A stretch of 49,471 nucleotides of DNA from Acinetobacter lwoffii (GTDB taxonomy: Bacteria > Pseudomonadota > Gammaproteobacteria > Pseudomonadales > Moraxellaceae). Of the stretch, positions 35,841 through 43,857 are shown piece by piece. Position 1 is the first letter of the stretch. Every line of letters starts with the position of its first letter. The notes under the pieces are model-generated. The model did no database searches, was not told the DNA's origin, and was given only the letters and a program-made list of their open reading frames with translations. The translations under genes and the position numbers were made by a program. The stretch is from NCBI RefSeq assembly GCF_024129355.1, contig NZ_JAMXXP010000023.1, forward strand, positions 1-49,471, given 5' to 3'.

Positions 35841-36772
35841 TGCGCAGCTCCATCCAGATTTTTCTCGACCATTTTCACAAAAAGTTCTTCCAGGCGATTG
35901 GACTTGTTACGCATACTGCGCACCTGAATATTCTGCGATTCCAGCAACTGGAACAGATCATTCATACTGTGTGCCTTATCCATGGTAATTTCCAGGGTCA
36001 TCGGGTCGATTAAATTAAAACGTACCCCGATAATCTCCAGATGCAAGGGTTCAATCGGTTCGGCCAGATCAAAAATAAACGATTCTTCATTGAGCTGACT
36101 TAGGAAGCTTTTCATGGTGGTGTCTTCTTTAATCACACCGCGATCGATAATCGCAATGCGGCGACACAGCATTTCCGCTTCTTCTAGATAATGCGTGGTC
36201 AGAATGATAGAGGTGCCTTTTTCATTCATCTCGTTTAAAAATTCCCACATCGAACGACGCAACTCGATATCAACGCCTGCCGTCGGTTCATCCAGAATTA
36301 GCAGTTTCGGTTCGTGCATCATGGCGCGCGCAATCATCAGGCGACGTTTCATCCCGCCGGATAACATGCGGGCCTGAGTGGAACGTTTTTCCCATAAACC
36401 CAGTTTGGTCAGATAAAGCTCCGCCCGTTCCTGTGCAATTTTTTTAGGAATGCCGTAATAGCCTGCCTGAGTCACCAAAATATCAAAGGTTTTTTCAAAC
36501 TGGGCAAAGTTGAATTCCTGAGGCACTACGCCTAGGCACTGTTTGGCCTGAGAGGGGTGGGTATCCAGATTATGACCAAAAATTTCGACTGTACCGGAGG
36601 TTTTTTTTGTTAATGAGCTGATAATACCGATGGTAGTAGATTTTCCTGCGCCATTAGGACCCAATAGCGCATAAAATTCACCTTCTGGTACATTTAAGTT
36701 AATTCCTTTCAATGCCTGAAAGCCATTGCGATAGGTCTTTGACACATCCCTTAAGATCAGTGCATCAGTCAT
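35837..36772 (-). CDS. yadG: ABC transporter ATP-binding protein, YadG-like
   Basis: ATPase partner of the YadH-like permease. The 311-aa product has Walker A LGPNGAGKST (near residue 39), the signature MLSGGMKRR, Walker B LLILDEPTAG and the H-loop TTHYLEEAE. Residues after about 225 form the C-terminal accessory domain of this group. The start at 36772 (MTDALILRDVSKTYRNG) has GAG 6 nt upstream; the longer in-frame start at 36820 lies beyond a perfect inverted repeat that would place the ribosome binding site in a hairpin. Confidence 0.92.
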   Translation of the reverse strand: MTDALILRDVSKTYRNGFQALKGINLNVPEGEFYALLGPNGAGKSTTIGIISSLTKKTSGTVEIFGHNLDTHPSQAKQCLGVVPQEFNFAQFEKTFDILVTQAGYYGIPKKIAQERAELYLTKLGLWEKRSTQARMLSGGMKRRLMIARAMMHEPKLLILDEPTAGVDIELRRSMWEFLNEMNEKGTSIILTTHYLEEAEMLCRRIAIIDRGVIKEDTTMKSFLSQLNEESFIFDLAEPIEPLHLEIIGVRFNLIDPMTLEITMDKAHSMNDLFQLLESQNIQVRSMRNKSNRLEELFVKMVEKNLDGAAQ

Positions 36773-36773
36773 G

Positions 36774-36804
36774 AATATCTCAAATGGTGAAAAGTTGAGA
36801 TATT
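36774..36804 (-). promoter_or_regulatory. Inverted repeat covering the yadG ribosome binding site
   Basis: AATATCTCAA-N11-TTGAGATATT: perfect 10-bp arms. On the minus-strand mRNA the second arm is TTGAGATATT, which contains the ribosome binding site and ends one nucleotide before the ATG. As RNA it would hide that site; as DNA it could be an operator. Confidence 0.55.
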
Positions 36805-36936
36805 GTGAGTGATCTCGCAAAATAAGCCAAGTGATTCACACGCAATTCTGTGTTGCTGTTTTGGAACATTGTATAAAGCTTAAGCATAAAAATGATGAAG
36901 TTAGAGATAGTTGCTTTACCTTATGCTTTTTTTTGT

Positions 36937-36942
36937 TATGAT
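36937..36942 (+). promoter_or_regulatory. -10 box of tRNA-Arg with GC-rich discriminator
   Basis: TATGAT followed by GTGCGCG, about 20 nt before the tRNA 5' end. A GC-rich discriminator is typical of stable RNA promoters under stringent control. The -35 is unclear (TTGCTT at 36911 is 20 bp away). Confidence 0.5.
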
Positions 36943-36962
36943 GTGCGCGATCCAAAAAAGAT

Positions 36963-37038
36963 GCGCTCATAGCTCAACTGGATAGAGTACAGGTCTCCGA
37001 AGCCTGTGGCGTGGGTTCGAGTCCCGCTGAGCGCACCA
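36963..37038 (+). tRNA. tRNA-Arg (anticodon CCG)
   Basis: A 76-nt cloverleaf. Acceptor stem GCGCTCA/TGAGCGC, D-arm TAGCTCAACTGGATAGAG, anticodon loop CTCCGAA (anticodon 36997-36999), T-arm GTGGGTTCGAGTCCCGC, discriminator A and encoded CCA. No terminator is obvious before the convergent diguanylate cyclase gene. Confidence 0.96.
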
Positions 37039-37073
37039 TTTATTTAAGCTATAAAACTGAAAAATAAATCAAA

Positions 37074-38645
37074 TTAGTAACGCACACAGTTGCGGCCATC
37101 ATCTTTCGCCCGATAAAGATTGTTATCGGCAATTTTCAAAACGTCTAGAATATTTTTAGAACTGTCTGGCCAAGAAGCAATACCAATCGAAATGCTAATG
37201 TGACCTATGTCCTGAATCTCTTTCCCTGCAATCTCTTTTCTAAACCTTTCTGCACTTTCATACACTTCAGTAAGATTGCTATTCGGTATAATAATGATAA
37301 ATTCTTCACCACCGTAGCGGCAGCAAATATCATCTTTACGAAATTTTTGCTGCATCGTCTTGGCAATATGCTTTAAGACAACATCACCTTGATCATGACC
37401 GTAATTGTCATTAATGTTTTTAAAATGATCCACATCCATCAGAAGCACTGAAAAAGGGATGTTCATTTTCATGTTTTGAGTCATGACATAATTCAAACCA
37501 CGACGATTCATCAAGCCGGTTAAAGGATCTGTATTAATATGATGATCCATTTTGCTCATTTGTTGTGAAAATTTGCGAACACTAAGCAGTAGAGCTAACT
37601 TGAATTTTGTGACCTCATAGTACCAGGGCTGGATATTCTTAATTTTTGAGCCAATTTCTGCCTGATTCAGTAAACTCGCCATATCTGCCAGTTGGTTCAA
37701 CGGGGCCGAGATAGAATCAGACAGCCGCCATACAATATAAAAAACAAGCAGATAAAATAAAAAGAATCCTGCGGCTAATTTATAAAGGATAGAATTTGCC
37801 TGTTTAAGTAAATCATGGGTAGGTTGCTGGGAAACCACGATCCAGTTTGAAGTCGGAATATGAGAAAAACCTGCCAGATTATCAACGCCCTGGCTGTTGA
37901 TTAAACGAATTTGACCATTTTTATGCGCATGCATATATTTCAGACCAGTATTATTGCTGGCCCATTGCCCAATTCTTTCACGATCCGGATGAAAAATAAT
38001 TTTATTTTCATTGTTAATCACATACATATAACTATTCTTATAATTTTTATAAGTGGTTAGAAGCTGATTAATTACATTTTTTTCTTTTAAATAAATCGCT
38101 GCACCGATGAAGCCCTGATAGTGATTTGACTTGTCAAAAATAGGTTGAGAAATAAACACGATCATATTTTTTTGTACAGAAAAATAGGGTGAAGATATAT
38201 AAGTCGATTTTTTATGGAGAGAGTCAATAATCCCTTGAGTATGTTGTATTTTGCTTTTATCAATATGCAAAATATTAGGCGAAAAGTTTATTAGTCTGCC
38301 TTGGGTATCACTGATCACGACACTGTTATAGTGTTCAGACTGATATTTTAATTTATTGACCTCGGCTTCTCTAAGTTCATTGTTGTTAAAGTCTTGACTT
38401 AATATTTTGGCACTATAGTCCAGTTCAAGAAGCATATTTCTAAAATGGTTGTCTGTACTTAATGCAATTTTATGGGTATGGTCAGCATTTAAGGCAAGAG
38501 AATTGTCGATTAACTGATTTTTTACGATCTGATAGCTAATAATGAGAGAAATAATAAAAAGGCTAGACACACTGAAAATAGCTAATAAAAGTATTAACTG
38601 CCTTAAATTGAGATCAAGGTGTTTCCTAAAATTATTAGCTGACAT
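37074..38645 (-). CDS. Membrane diguanylate cyclase with periplasmic Cache-type sensor
   Basis: Makes cyclic di-GMP from two GTP. The 523-aa product has a first membrane helix (about 17-41), a large periplasmic region (about 42-285) with Cache-type features (SPYFSVQKNMIVFISQPIFD, NNENKIIFHPD), a second helix (about 287-310), a HAMP-like linker and a C-terminal GGDEF domain. The active site GGEEF (residues 445-449) is intact, and the product-inhibition I-site RxxD is present as Arg436-Asp439. The signal sensed by the periplasmic domain is unknown. It stands alone, with a 1-kb gap upstream. Confidence 0.93.
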   Translation of the reverse strand: MSANNFRKHLDLNLRQLILLLAIFSVSSLFIISLIISYQIVKNQLIDNSLALNADHTHKIALSTDNHFRNMLLELDYSAKILSQDFNNNELREAEVNKLKYQSEHYNSVVISDTQGRLINFSPNILHIDKSKIQHTQGIIDSLHKKSTYISSPYFSVQKNMIVFISQPIFDKSNHYQGFIGAAIYLKEKNVINQLLTTYKNYKNSYMYVINNENKIIFHPDRERIGQWASNNTGLKYMHAHKNGQIRLINSQGVDNLAGFSHIPTSNWIVVSQQPTHDLLKQANSILYKLAAGFFLFYLLVFYIVWRLSDSISAPLNQLADMASLLNQAEIGSKIKNIQPWYYEVTKFKLALLLSVRKFSQQMSKMDHHINTDPLTGLMNRRGLNYVMTQNMKMNIPFSVLLMDVDHFKNINDNYGHDQGDVVLKHIAKTMQQKFRKDDICCRYGGEEFIIIIPNSNLTEVYESAERFRKEIAGKEIQDIGHISISIGIASWPDSSKNILDVLKIADNNLYRAKDDGRNCVRY

Positions 38646-39299
38646 AAAAAGTTATATATATCTCGATGTATTTATGAGCATTGTATTGCATTTATATTCA
38701 ATGTTTAAGGTTGCTATAAAATTAAATTTCCATTAAGTGGGAGTTTTTATTTCGATCAAATTTAGAGTTTATAGATCGCTTGGCTGTAAATAGGGTAGCT
38801 TTGAAAAGCTGAGTAAGGTTCTGAATATTTGATTATGCTACAAATAAAAATATGGTATTTAACGTTCAGAAAATCTATTCAATAATTTCGATCTGTCCAT
38901 CCAAATGATGAAGTACTCAGACAAAAATATGGTTAATTGAACTTAATGGGAGATTAAATTGTCGTTAATTTTTTAAAGATAACCTTTTGAAAATTAGTAG
39001 TATAGATTCTATGACAGTAGTTTCTTTGAATATTGCTACTTTCCCGGAAGTATTTTTTATAAAAAATCATATTCCAGTTTAAATTTTGAAGCGCTTATTG
39101 ATGTTATGAACGAGATGAGCCGCTATTTAACCGGAAGTTGTATGCCTTAATAAGGTATTTTTCTAGAAATCAATGAATTAAATAAAGACGATATGAATGC
39201 AAAATTCTTCGTAAGACAAGCCAGAAATATTCTAATCTGCTTTAAAAAAATGACAATTAAAATCTTGTATAAGTCTTCTTTTAGAAGTGTAAAAGAGTA

Positions 39300-39474
39300 T
39301 TGTCGGTTAAAAAAATACTGTTATATTCAACTCATGGTAGGTCGTAAAACCAATAAGACGCTACCGATAAGTTGGACGGATCAATGACAGTTAGTTGAGT
39401 TTGATGTTTATTACCAGACAATAAATCTAGCACTAGCCATCCAACACAGAGCTCGCAGAAATGCGAGCTTTTTT
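39300..39474 (+). ncRNA. Candidate small RNA with promoter and terminator
   Basis: A promoter-like TTGTCG (39300-39305), 16-bp spacer and TATATT (39322-39327) would start a transcript near 39334. It would fold into a 5' hairpin GGTAGGTC/GAC(G)CTACC (39336-39365), leave an unpaired A/U-rich middle, and end at a strong terminator GCTCGCA-GAAA-TGCGAGC-TTTTTT (39451-39474). The length would be about 140 nt. No known RNA family is recognised; the call is inference from the layout. Confidence 0.4.
39451..39474 (+). terminator. Strong terminator in the 1-kb gap
   Basis: Seven-bp stem GCTCGCA/TGCGAGC closed by a GAAA tetraloop, followed by six Ts. No annotated gene ends before it on the plus strand. 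Confidence 0.8.
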
Positions 39475-39587
39475 AATGTCTGCGCAATTCATTCAGTTTA
39501 ATATTCTTTTTCTTATAATCCATCCAGATAAAAAAGTTTACACTGCCAAATTCGCTAACATCTTGAAGACTAATCGCTTGGCTAATT

Positions 39588-39597
39588 ATGGTATAAA
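39588..39597 (+). promoter_or_regulatory. Extended -10 promoter of the 72-aa gene
   Basis: TGG-TATAAA extended -10 motif, 36 nt before the ATG at 39633. No good -35 is needed for this class. Confidence 0.45.
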
Positions 39598-39632
39598 AAA
39601 CTGCAAATTGGATAATGAGAGAGGAAGGAAAA

Positions 39633-39851
39633 ATGTCAAAAATGATTGATATCAAGGTAAAAGATCAATTTAGTCAAGTGACTGAAGCGAAAGCGATGCT
39701 GCGTTCCTTTGCAGAGCACAACATTCATCATGCAGCTGAGTTGGTCAAAAAAATTGAACATATCGTGGTAGATGGTGAAACGATTCTGCCGAGTATTGAG
39801 CTATTATTTGAAAGCCAACAATCTTCAAATATTTATCGCGTTGTCGAATAA
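39633..39851 (+). CDS. Small hypothetical protein, 72 aa
   Basis: Unrecognised cytoplasmic protein, mainly helical (EAKAMLRSFAEHNIHHAAEL), with an acidic C-terminal half. The start at 39633 (MSKMIDIKVKDQF) is chosen because GAGGAAGGA ends 4-5 nt before it; an ATG at 39615 overlaps that site. It has its own extended -10 promoter and a terminator downstream, so it is a single-gene unit. Function unknown. Confidence 0.72.
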   Translation: MSKMIDIKVKDQFSQVTEAKAMLRSFAEHNIHHAAELVKKIEHIVVDGETILPSIELLFESQQSSNIYRVVE

Positions 39852-39925
39852 TTTAATCAGTGAACTTCAGATAGGTAGAAAAAAATTGAACTTATTTATC
39901 CGAAATCACCGATTCAGCAGTTAAA

Positions 39926-39952
39926 AAACTCACCATTTAGGTGAGTTTTTTA
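39926..39952 (+). terminator. Terminator after the 72-aa gene
   Basis: AAAAAACTCACC-ATTTA-GGTGAGTTTTTT hairpin, symmetrical A- and T-runs, 75 nt past the stop. Confidence 0.85.
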
Positions 39953-40074
39953 TACTTTGGTGTTTGCTAGCTTGGATACTACTGTATGCAGCTATAATCA
40001 GCTTCTGATTCAATATCTAAGAGAAGACAACGTGATAATGGGCTTTAATTGGCCGAAGGAATATCCCATAACAA

Positions 40075-40098
40075 TAAAAAAGCTCGCTGGAGTGAGCA
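40075..40098 (-). terminator. Terminator after the gene at 40104
   Basis: On the minus strand GCTCACTCCAGCGAGC followed by TTTTTTATTG, a short stem with one mismatch, 6 nt past the stop. Confidence 0.65.
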
Positions 40099-40103
40099 AA
40101 TAT

Positions 40104-40454
40104 TTAAATCTGTTTAAGCTGCACATTCACATCATATTTTTCAAAATCTTTTAGAATCTGCACTAAAGTTTGCTGTGCGATTGTATGCTCAGGGCTTAAA
40201 GAAATTTCCTGACGAGTCGTGCTGTCAAAACATTCAATGGCCTGGATCAGCCAATGATGCTCAATGGGACTTTTTTGAATCAACACACGGCGCGGTTGCA
40301 AGCTGTCACTGATCTGGCGGGGAAGCACATAGGTAATCGCCAGTTGCACAAATTGCAGTTCTTCAACCGGACTTAAAAAGGTGATCACCCAGTTGCCAAC
40401 TTTACTCAGTTGCATGGGATTATCGAACGCATCGAATTCTAAATAATGTGACAT
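40104..40454 (-). CDS. Hypothetical protein, 116 aa
   Basis: No family recognised. Soluble, no signal peptide; alternating strands and helices (KVGNWVITFLSPVEELQFVQLAITYVLP). The start at 40454 has GGAT 7 nt upstream; the ATG two codons earlier is too close to that site. It is a single-gene unit with its own terminator. Confidence 0.72.
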   Translation of the reverse strand: MSHYLEFDAFDNPMQLSKVGNWVITFLSPVEELQFVQLAITYVLPRQISDSLQPRRVLIQKSPIEHHWLIQAIECFDSTTRQEISLSPEHTIAQQTLVQILKDFEKYDVNVQLKQI

Positions 40455-40654
40455 ATACATGATCCAATCGGATGTCTATGCTCACTATATGGCGGGATTG
40501 TAATTCTTTTTCTATCACGATTAAGTCGGATATTTCGAGCTTTAAATTTCGCTTAAATATAAATATACCAAATAACCAATTAGTTATCTTAAATAATTAA
40601 AGCTGCCTCATTGTTAAACTCGCTTATTTAAGAGTTTAAAAGACTAAGATATTC

Positions 40655-41320
40655 TTATTCAGGCGCTTCATTTTGCTGCAAGTGGTCTAAAGCAAAATTA
40701 ATCTGCTTTAGAATGTGATTCAATTTTTGAGGCGCAATGCGACTTTCCTGAAGTGATGTGATCCATTGCATTTGACAAAGTTTCAAACTGCGCACATCCG
40801 GTGCCTGTAAAATATGGTGAATTTGCTGTTTGGCCATCAAGCCACAATATTTTTGTAAGCTTTCCATCATCATATATTTGAGGTCTTCAAAAGACATGAG
40901 TTTGAGTTCAGGCAGCTTTTGTTCATGGCTTGAATCTGTTTCAGCAGATGGAGTGTTCTGCAATATTTTTATGGGCTCCATCTCGGGGGTGAAATCTTTT
41001 GTTGCAGAATCCGCTGCTATCGAGGAATTCAACGAACGGTGAATCTCGGAGTGTGCCAGGTCAACTTTTGTATCTGTTCTCGCGTCTGCTTGCTTTTGAC
41101 TGAAGGCTACCTCGCCAGTTTCAGCCGGAACGATTAGATCCATGGCATAAAGTTGATCTAAGAGTTCGGCAGGAGCAAGCTGCTGCTTTAAGCCATCATT
41201 TAATAAGTTGAAATCCTGGCTGCCGATCAGAACCAATAAGCGGCGTTGGCGTGCGGTCAGTGGGATGGAGCGATCCTGTAGCACCTCGATCCCACGTTGA
41301 GTTTTATAAAAATGCATCAT
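40655..41320 (-). CDS. Hypothetical protein, 221 aa
   Basis: No family recognised. The N-terminal 70 residues (LTARQRRLLVLIGSQDFNLL, then PAELLDQLYAMDLIVP) look like a small winged-helix-type fold. The middle (75-125) is low-complexity and polar, probably a disordered linker. The C-terminus (135-221) is helical (FEDLKYMMMESLQKYCGLMAKQ split by MES). It has no membrane helix. A role in regulation or in binding a partner through the linker is possible but not shown. No clear ribosome binding site is seen at the two adjacent ATGs. Confidence 0.72.
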   Translation of the reverse strand: MMHFYKTQRGIEVLQDRSIPLTARQRRLLVLIGSQDFNLLNDGLKQQLAPAELLDQLYAMDLIVPAETGEVAFSQKQADARTDTKVDLAHSEIHRSLNSSIAADSATKDFTPEMEPIKILQNTPSAETDSSHEQKLPELKLMSFEDLKYMMMESLQKYCGLMAKQQIHHILQAPDVRSLKLCQMQWITSLQESRIAPQKLNHILKQINFALDHLQQNEAPE

Positions 41321-41421
41321 AACTGAATAGATGGTTGCTTAAATTCAGCTAGAGCATAGTCTGTGAAAATTACATTAATATGAAGTATTTATTAAAATAC
41401 AGAGGTTTATTTTGATAAAAA

Positions 41422-42120
41422 CTATAATGTCGTGATCGCCGTATTTTCAAGTGCCTTACGTAAATAAGGATCTAGCTCATCTTGACGCAACAACCATTGC
41501 ACATAGTCAGCAGGTAGCTCTGCAATAGCGGTGCCGCGATGTTTACCAAAATTAATCGTACGTGGAATTCGGGCATCTTCAGAAGCATCGAATAATTCCT
41601 GCATACTGTTGATTTTTAAATGATGCACAATATGCATTAAAATATTGGCCGTTAAAATAATATCCATATCGGCACGATGCGCTTTACGGATCATTTCACG
41701 CGCTCTTTCGCTGCCTTTGGTGATCATATAAATCAGGGCAGAAATATTGTGTGCTTCCGCATCTGGCCAGACCCGACGTGCTAAAGCCAGTGTACAAATC
41801 GCCTTGATTTTTGAAGTATCTACACCACATTTTTCGATGGCACGGACGTCATAATCAATATTATGGCCGATCATGTAGACGGTTTCATCAGGCAGGCGAA
41901 AGGTACTGTAATGCGGCTGACCTTCCAGATCGGATTCCAGAATATGATGCACGGCCATGGCAGCAAAAGAAATGGCTTCGTCACATGAGTAGAGCTGATC
42001 AAACAGGCGACTTTTATCCAGACTTATTTTATGTTCTACAATTTCGACAGGCGCATAAGCAATTTCGATGGGTTGACCATTTAAAGTATGCGTTTCGGTA
42101 TCAAGAATAATGGCCTGCAT
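41422..42120 (-). CDS. DEDDh 3'-5' exonuclease with C-terminal DUF3820 (ExoX-like)
   Basis: Exonuclease of the DnaQ-like superfamily, 232 aa. Exo I is ILDTETHTLNGQPIEIA, Exo II is MIGHNIDYDVRAIEK, and Exo III is KAHRADMDIILTAN with the histidine and aspartate of the DEDDh class. The C-terminal 45 residues (NFGKHRGTAIAELPADYVQWLL) are a DUF3820 domain, often attached to such nucleases. It is probably a repair or mismatch-excision enzyme acting on single-stranded DNA ends. The ATG at 42120 is the natural start just before Exo I; a TTG-initiated frame to 42177 is unlikely. Confidence 0.88.
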   Translation of the reverse strand: MQAIILDTETHTLNGQPIEIAYAPVEIVEHKISLDKSRLFDQLYSCDEAISFAAMAVHHILESDLEGQPHYSTFRLPDETVYMIGHNIDYDVRAIEKCGVDTSKIKAICTLALARRVWPDAEAHNISALIYMITKGSERAREMIRKAHRADMDIILTANILMHIVHHLKINSMQELFDASEDARIPRTINFGKHRGTAIAELPADYVQWLLRQDELDPYLRKALENTAITTL

Positions 42121-42380
42121 GTCGGAAATGTGCCTGAAAAAGAGAGGAGAGTAAAATCTAACATTATTATTTTGCAACTGACAATTGAATTGCTTTATTT
42201 CTGTATTAATTACCGGCTTTTTAACGTATGACGACTATTTGTATAGTTCTGGAGACAGAAACCTCTCTATTCTTAAGTTTGCATGCTGATTTCATAATAA
42301 ATCTAAACCAGTGCGAATTTAGCAAAAAAATAACGCATTCTTTTCTTGATATTGTTTAGATAAATTGGGAAATTACATAT

Positions 42381-42408
42381 GGTTTTATCGTTTGTTAAAG
42401 ATAAAACC
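42381..42408 (+). repeat. Perfect inverted repeat in the lipase leader
   Basis: GGTTTTATC-N10-GATAAAACC, 9-bp arms, 47 nt before the lipase ATG. It has no T-run, so it is not a terminator. The 335-nt spacer on either side is A/T-rich; I could not settle on a promoter. Confidence 0.5.
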
Positions 42409-42455
42409 AGAAAAACTCATTAGAGATGATAATAAATAAGATAAGGATAAGATCG

Positions 42456-43703
42456 ATGAAACGTCAAGTATTGACCTGTACTCTTCTCACATTAAGTGTA
42501 GCCTTAACTGCTTGTAACGATGATAGTGATAATGATCGTTTTTACGAGTCCAAACCTGCTGTTCCAGTAAATAATATCGATAATCCAGTCGTGGCAACAC
42601 CTGTAGCCTATACTCAAACGGATCTCTCCGGGATCGCTGACGAAAGTGTGATCATGACTTATAAGATGTTAGGAATTAATGGTAAGGAAACACAAGCTAC
42701 TGCATTAGTTTTCACACCCGAGGGAACACCTCCAGCTACAGGCTGGCCAATTGTGGCATGGGCACATGGAACTACCGGGGTAGCTGATCAGTGTGCACCG
42801 AGTCGAAAAGCGCTGAATGATTATATTAAAGCCATGATTGGCGGGTTTCTCCAAGCTGGCTATATTGTAGTGGCACCTGACTATGAAGGTTTAGGAGAGC
42901 CGAGTGGAAAAGAACTTCATCCTTTCTTGCATCTGAAAAGCGAAGCTTATTCTATTACTGATGCAGTCGTGGCTGCACGAAACTATTTAGGTTCACAAGC
43001 GTCTAATCAATGGGTTGCAGTAGGGCATTCTCAAGGTGGCCAAGCAGCTTTAGGCGCTGCGCAATATGCAGCACGTGCTTCTAAGATGACCTATAAAGGT
43101 ACGGTAGCTTTAGCACCGGCTTCAAATTTCAATCTGATTTTGACAGGAGGTGAACAACAGGCGGGACAAGAAACAAATCTGGATAAAAAAATTGGAACTT
43201 TAGCATCTTTAGATACCTTTACTGCACTGATTGTTGCTGGTTTGCGTAACCCGAACCCAAATTTGCAATATAGTCAGATTTTTAAAACGCCAACCGATGA
43301 AATCGCAAAAAATGCAGAAACTGACTGTTATGATGTATTAGGCCAGAAATTTGGTACTGCAATGTATGCTTATGCACAATCAAATAATAACTCAGTAAAT
43401 AATTATCCTCGTACTCAAACTAACTTTATGAGTATTCCAGTCGTAAAGAGCTTCTTAGAAAAATATTCTCAGCCTTTACTTGTTAAAGTTTCTACGCCAG
43501 TGATTATTTATCAGGGTTCAGCAGATAGTACCGTTCCCAAAGCAGCAACAGATGTTTTAGTTGCACTCGCCAATCAGAAACAAACTTCAGTACGTTATAT
43601 TACGGATGAGTCAAATGTAACTAAATGGGATCATGGTAGTGTCTATGCACTGAATATTCCTAATATTATTTCAGATGTAAAATCTCTAATGCCAATTCAA
43701 TAA
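42456..43703 (+). CDS. Secreted lipoprotein lipase/esterase (alpha/beta hydrolase)
   Basis: Lipase- or esterase-like lipoprotein of 415 aa. The signal peptide ends in the lipobox LTAC, so Cys20 would carry the lipid anchor and the protein faces the periplasm or the cell surface. The nucleophile elbow GHSQGG gives Ser192, with Asp357 (YQGSADSTVP) and His393 (KWDHGS) completing the triad. The AWAHGTTG segment is the oxyanion region. The layout resembles the secretory lipase (LIP) family. The start at 42456 has AAGGAT 7 nt upstream; a longer frame to 42426 is not supported. Substrate unknown. A terminator follows. Confidence 0.87.
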   Translation: MKRQVLTCTLLTLSVALTACNDDSDNDRFYESKPAVPVNNIDNPVVATPVAYTQTDLSGIADESVIMTYKMLGINGKETQATALVFTPEGTPPATGWPIVAWAHGTTGVADQCAPSRKALNDYIKAMIGGFLQAGYIVVAPDYEGLGEPSGKELHPFLHLKSEAYSITDAVVAARNYLGSQASNQWVAVGHSQGGQAALGAAQYAARASKMTYKGTVALAPASNFNLILTGGEQQAGQETNLDKKIGTLASLDTFTALIVAGLRNPNPNLQYSQIFKTPTDEIAKNAETDCYDVLGQKFGTAMYAYAQSNNNSVNNYPRTQTNFMSIPVVKSFLEKYSQPLLVKVSTPVIIYQGSADSTVPKAATDVLVALANQKQTSVRYITDESNVTKWDHGSVYALNIPNIISDVKSLMPIQ

Positions 43704-43717
43704 CTTATTTTTATCTG

Positions 43718-43754
43718 AATGGCTCATGTTTTTTTAGACATGAGCCATTTTTAT
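43718..43754. terminator. Terminator after the lipase gene
   Basis: Perfect 12-bp stem AATGGCTCATGT/ACATGAGCCATT with an 8-nt loop and T-run, 15 nt past the stop. Confidence 0.92.
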
Positions 43755-43796
43755 TGCAAACTGAATAAAGTTCATGATCGAAAATTTAAAACTTCA

Positions 43797-43805
43797 TGCT
43801 ACAAT
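43797..43805 (+). promoter_or_regulatory. Extended -10 promoter of glyA
   Basis: TGC-TACAAT, an extended -10 motif, 53 nt before the glyA ATG. Confidence 0.5.
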
Positions 43806-43857
43806 ACGCGCCAATCTTAGCACGGCTTAAAAGCCCTAAATCAATAGGACCTCGCTA

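Larger units (their letters stand above)
38646..39632. other. Gap of about 1 kb: A/T-rich, with decayed frames and a candidate sRNA
   Basis: No convincing protein gene. A frame of 49 codons from 39001 to 39147 (plus; includes NFEALIDVMNEMSRYLTGS) looks partly coding but has no start codon. A 64-codon frame at 39193-39387 has poor composition and overlaps the candidate small RNA described separately. The left 350 nt presumably hold the promoter of the diguanylate cyclase gene. The stretch may be the remains of a lost gene. Confidence 0.5.

Noticed and set aside
39193..39387. 64-codon plus-strand frame in the 1-kb gap
   Set aside because: Cys/Lys/Ile-rich composition typical of A/T-rich noncoding DNA, no ribosome binding site, and it overlaps the candidate sRNA promoter and hairpin.
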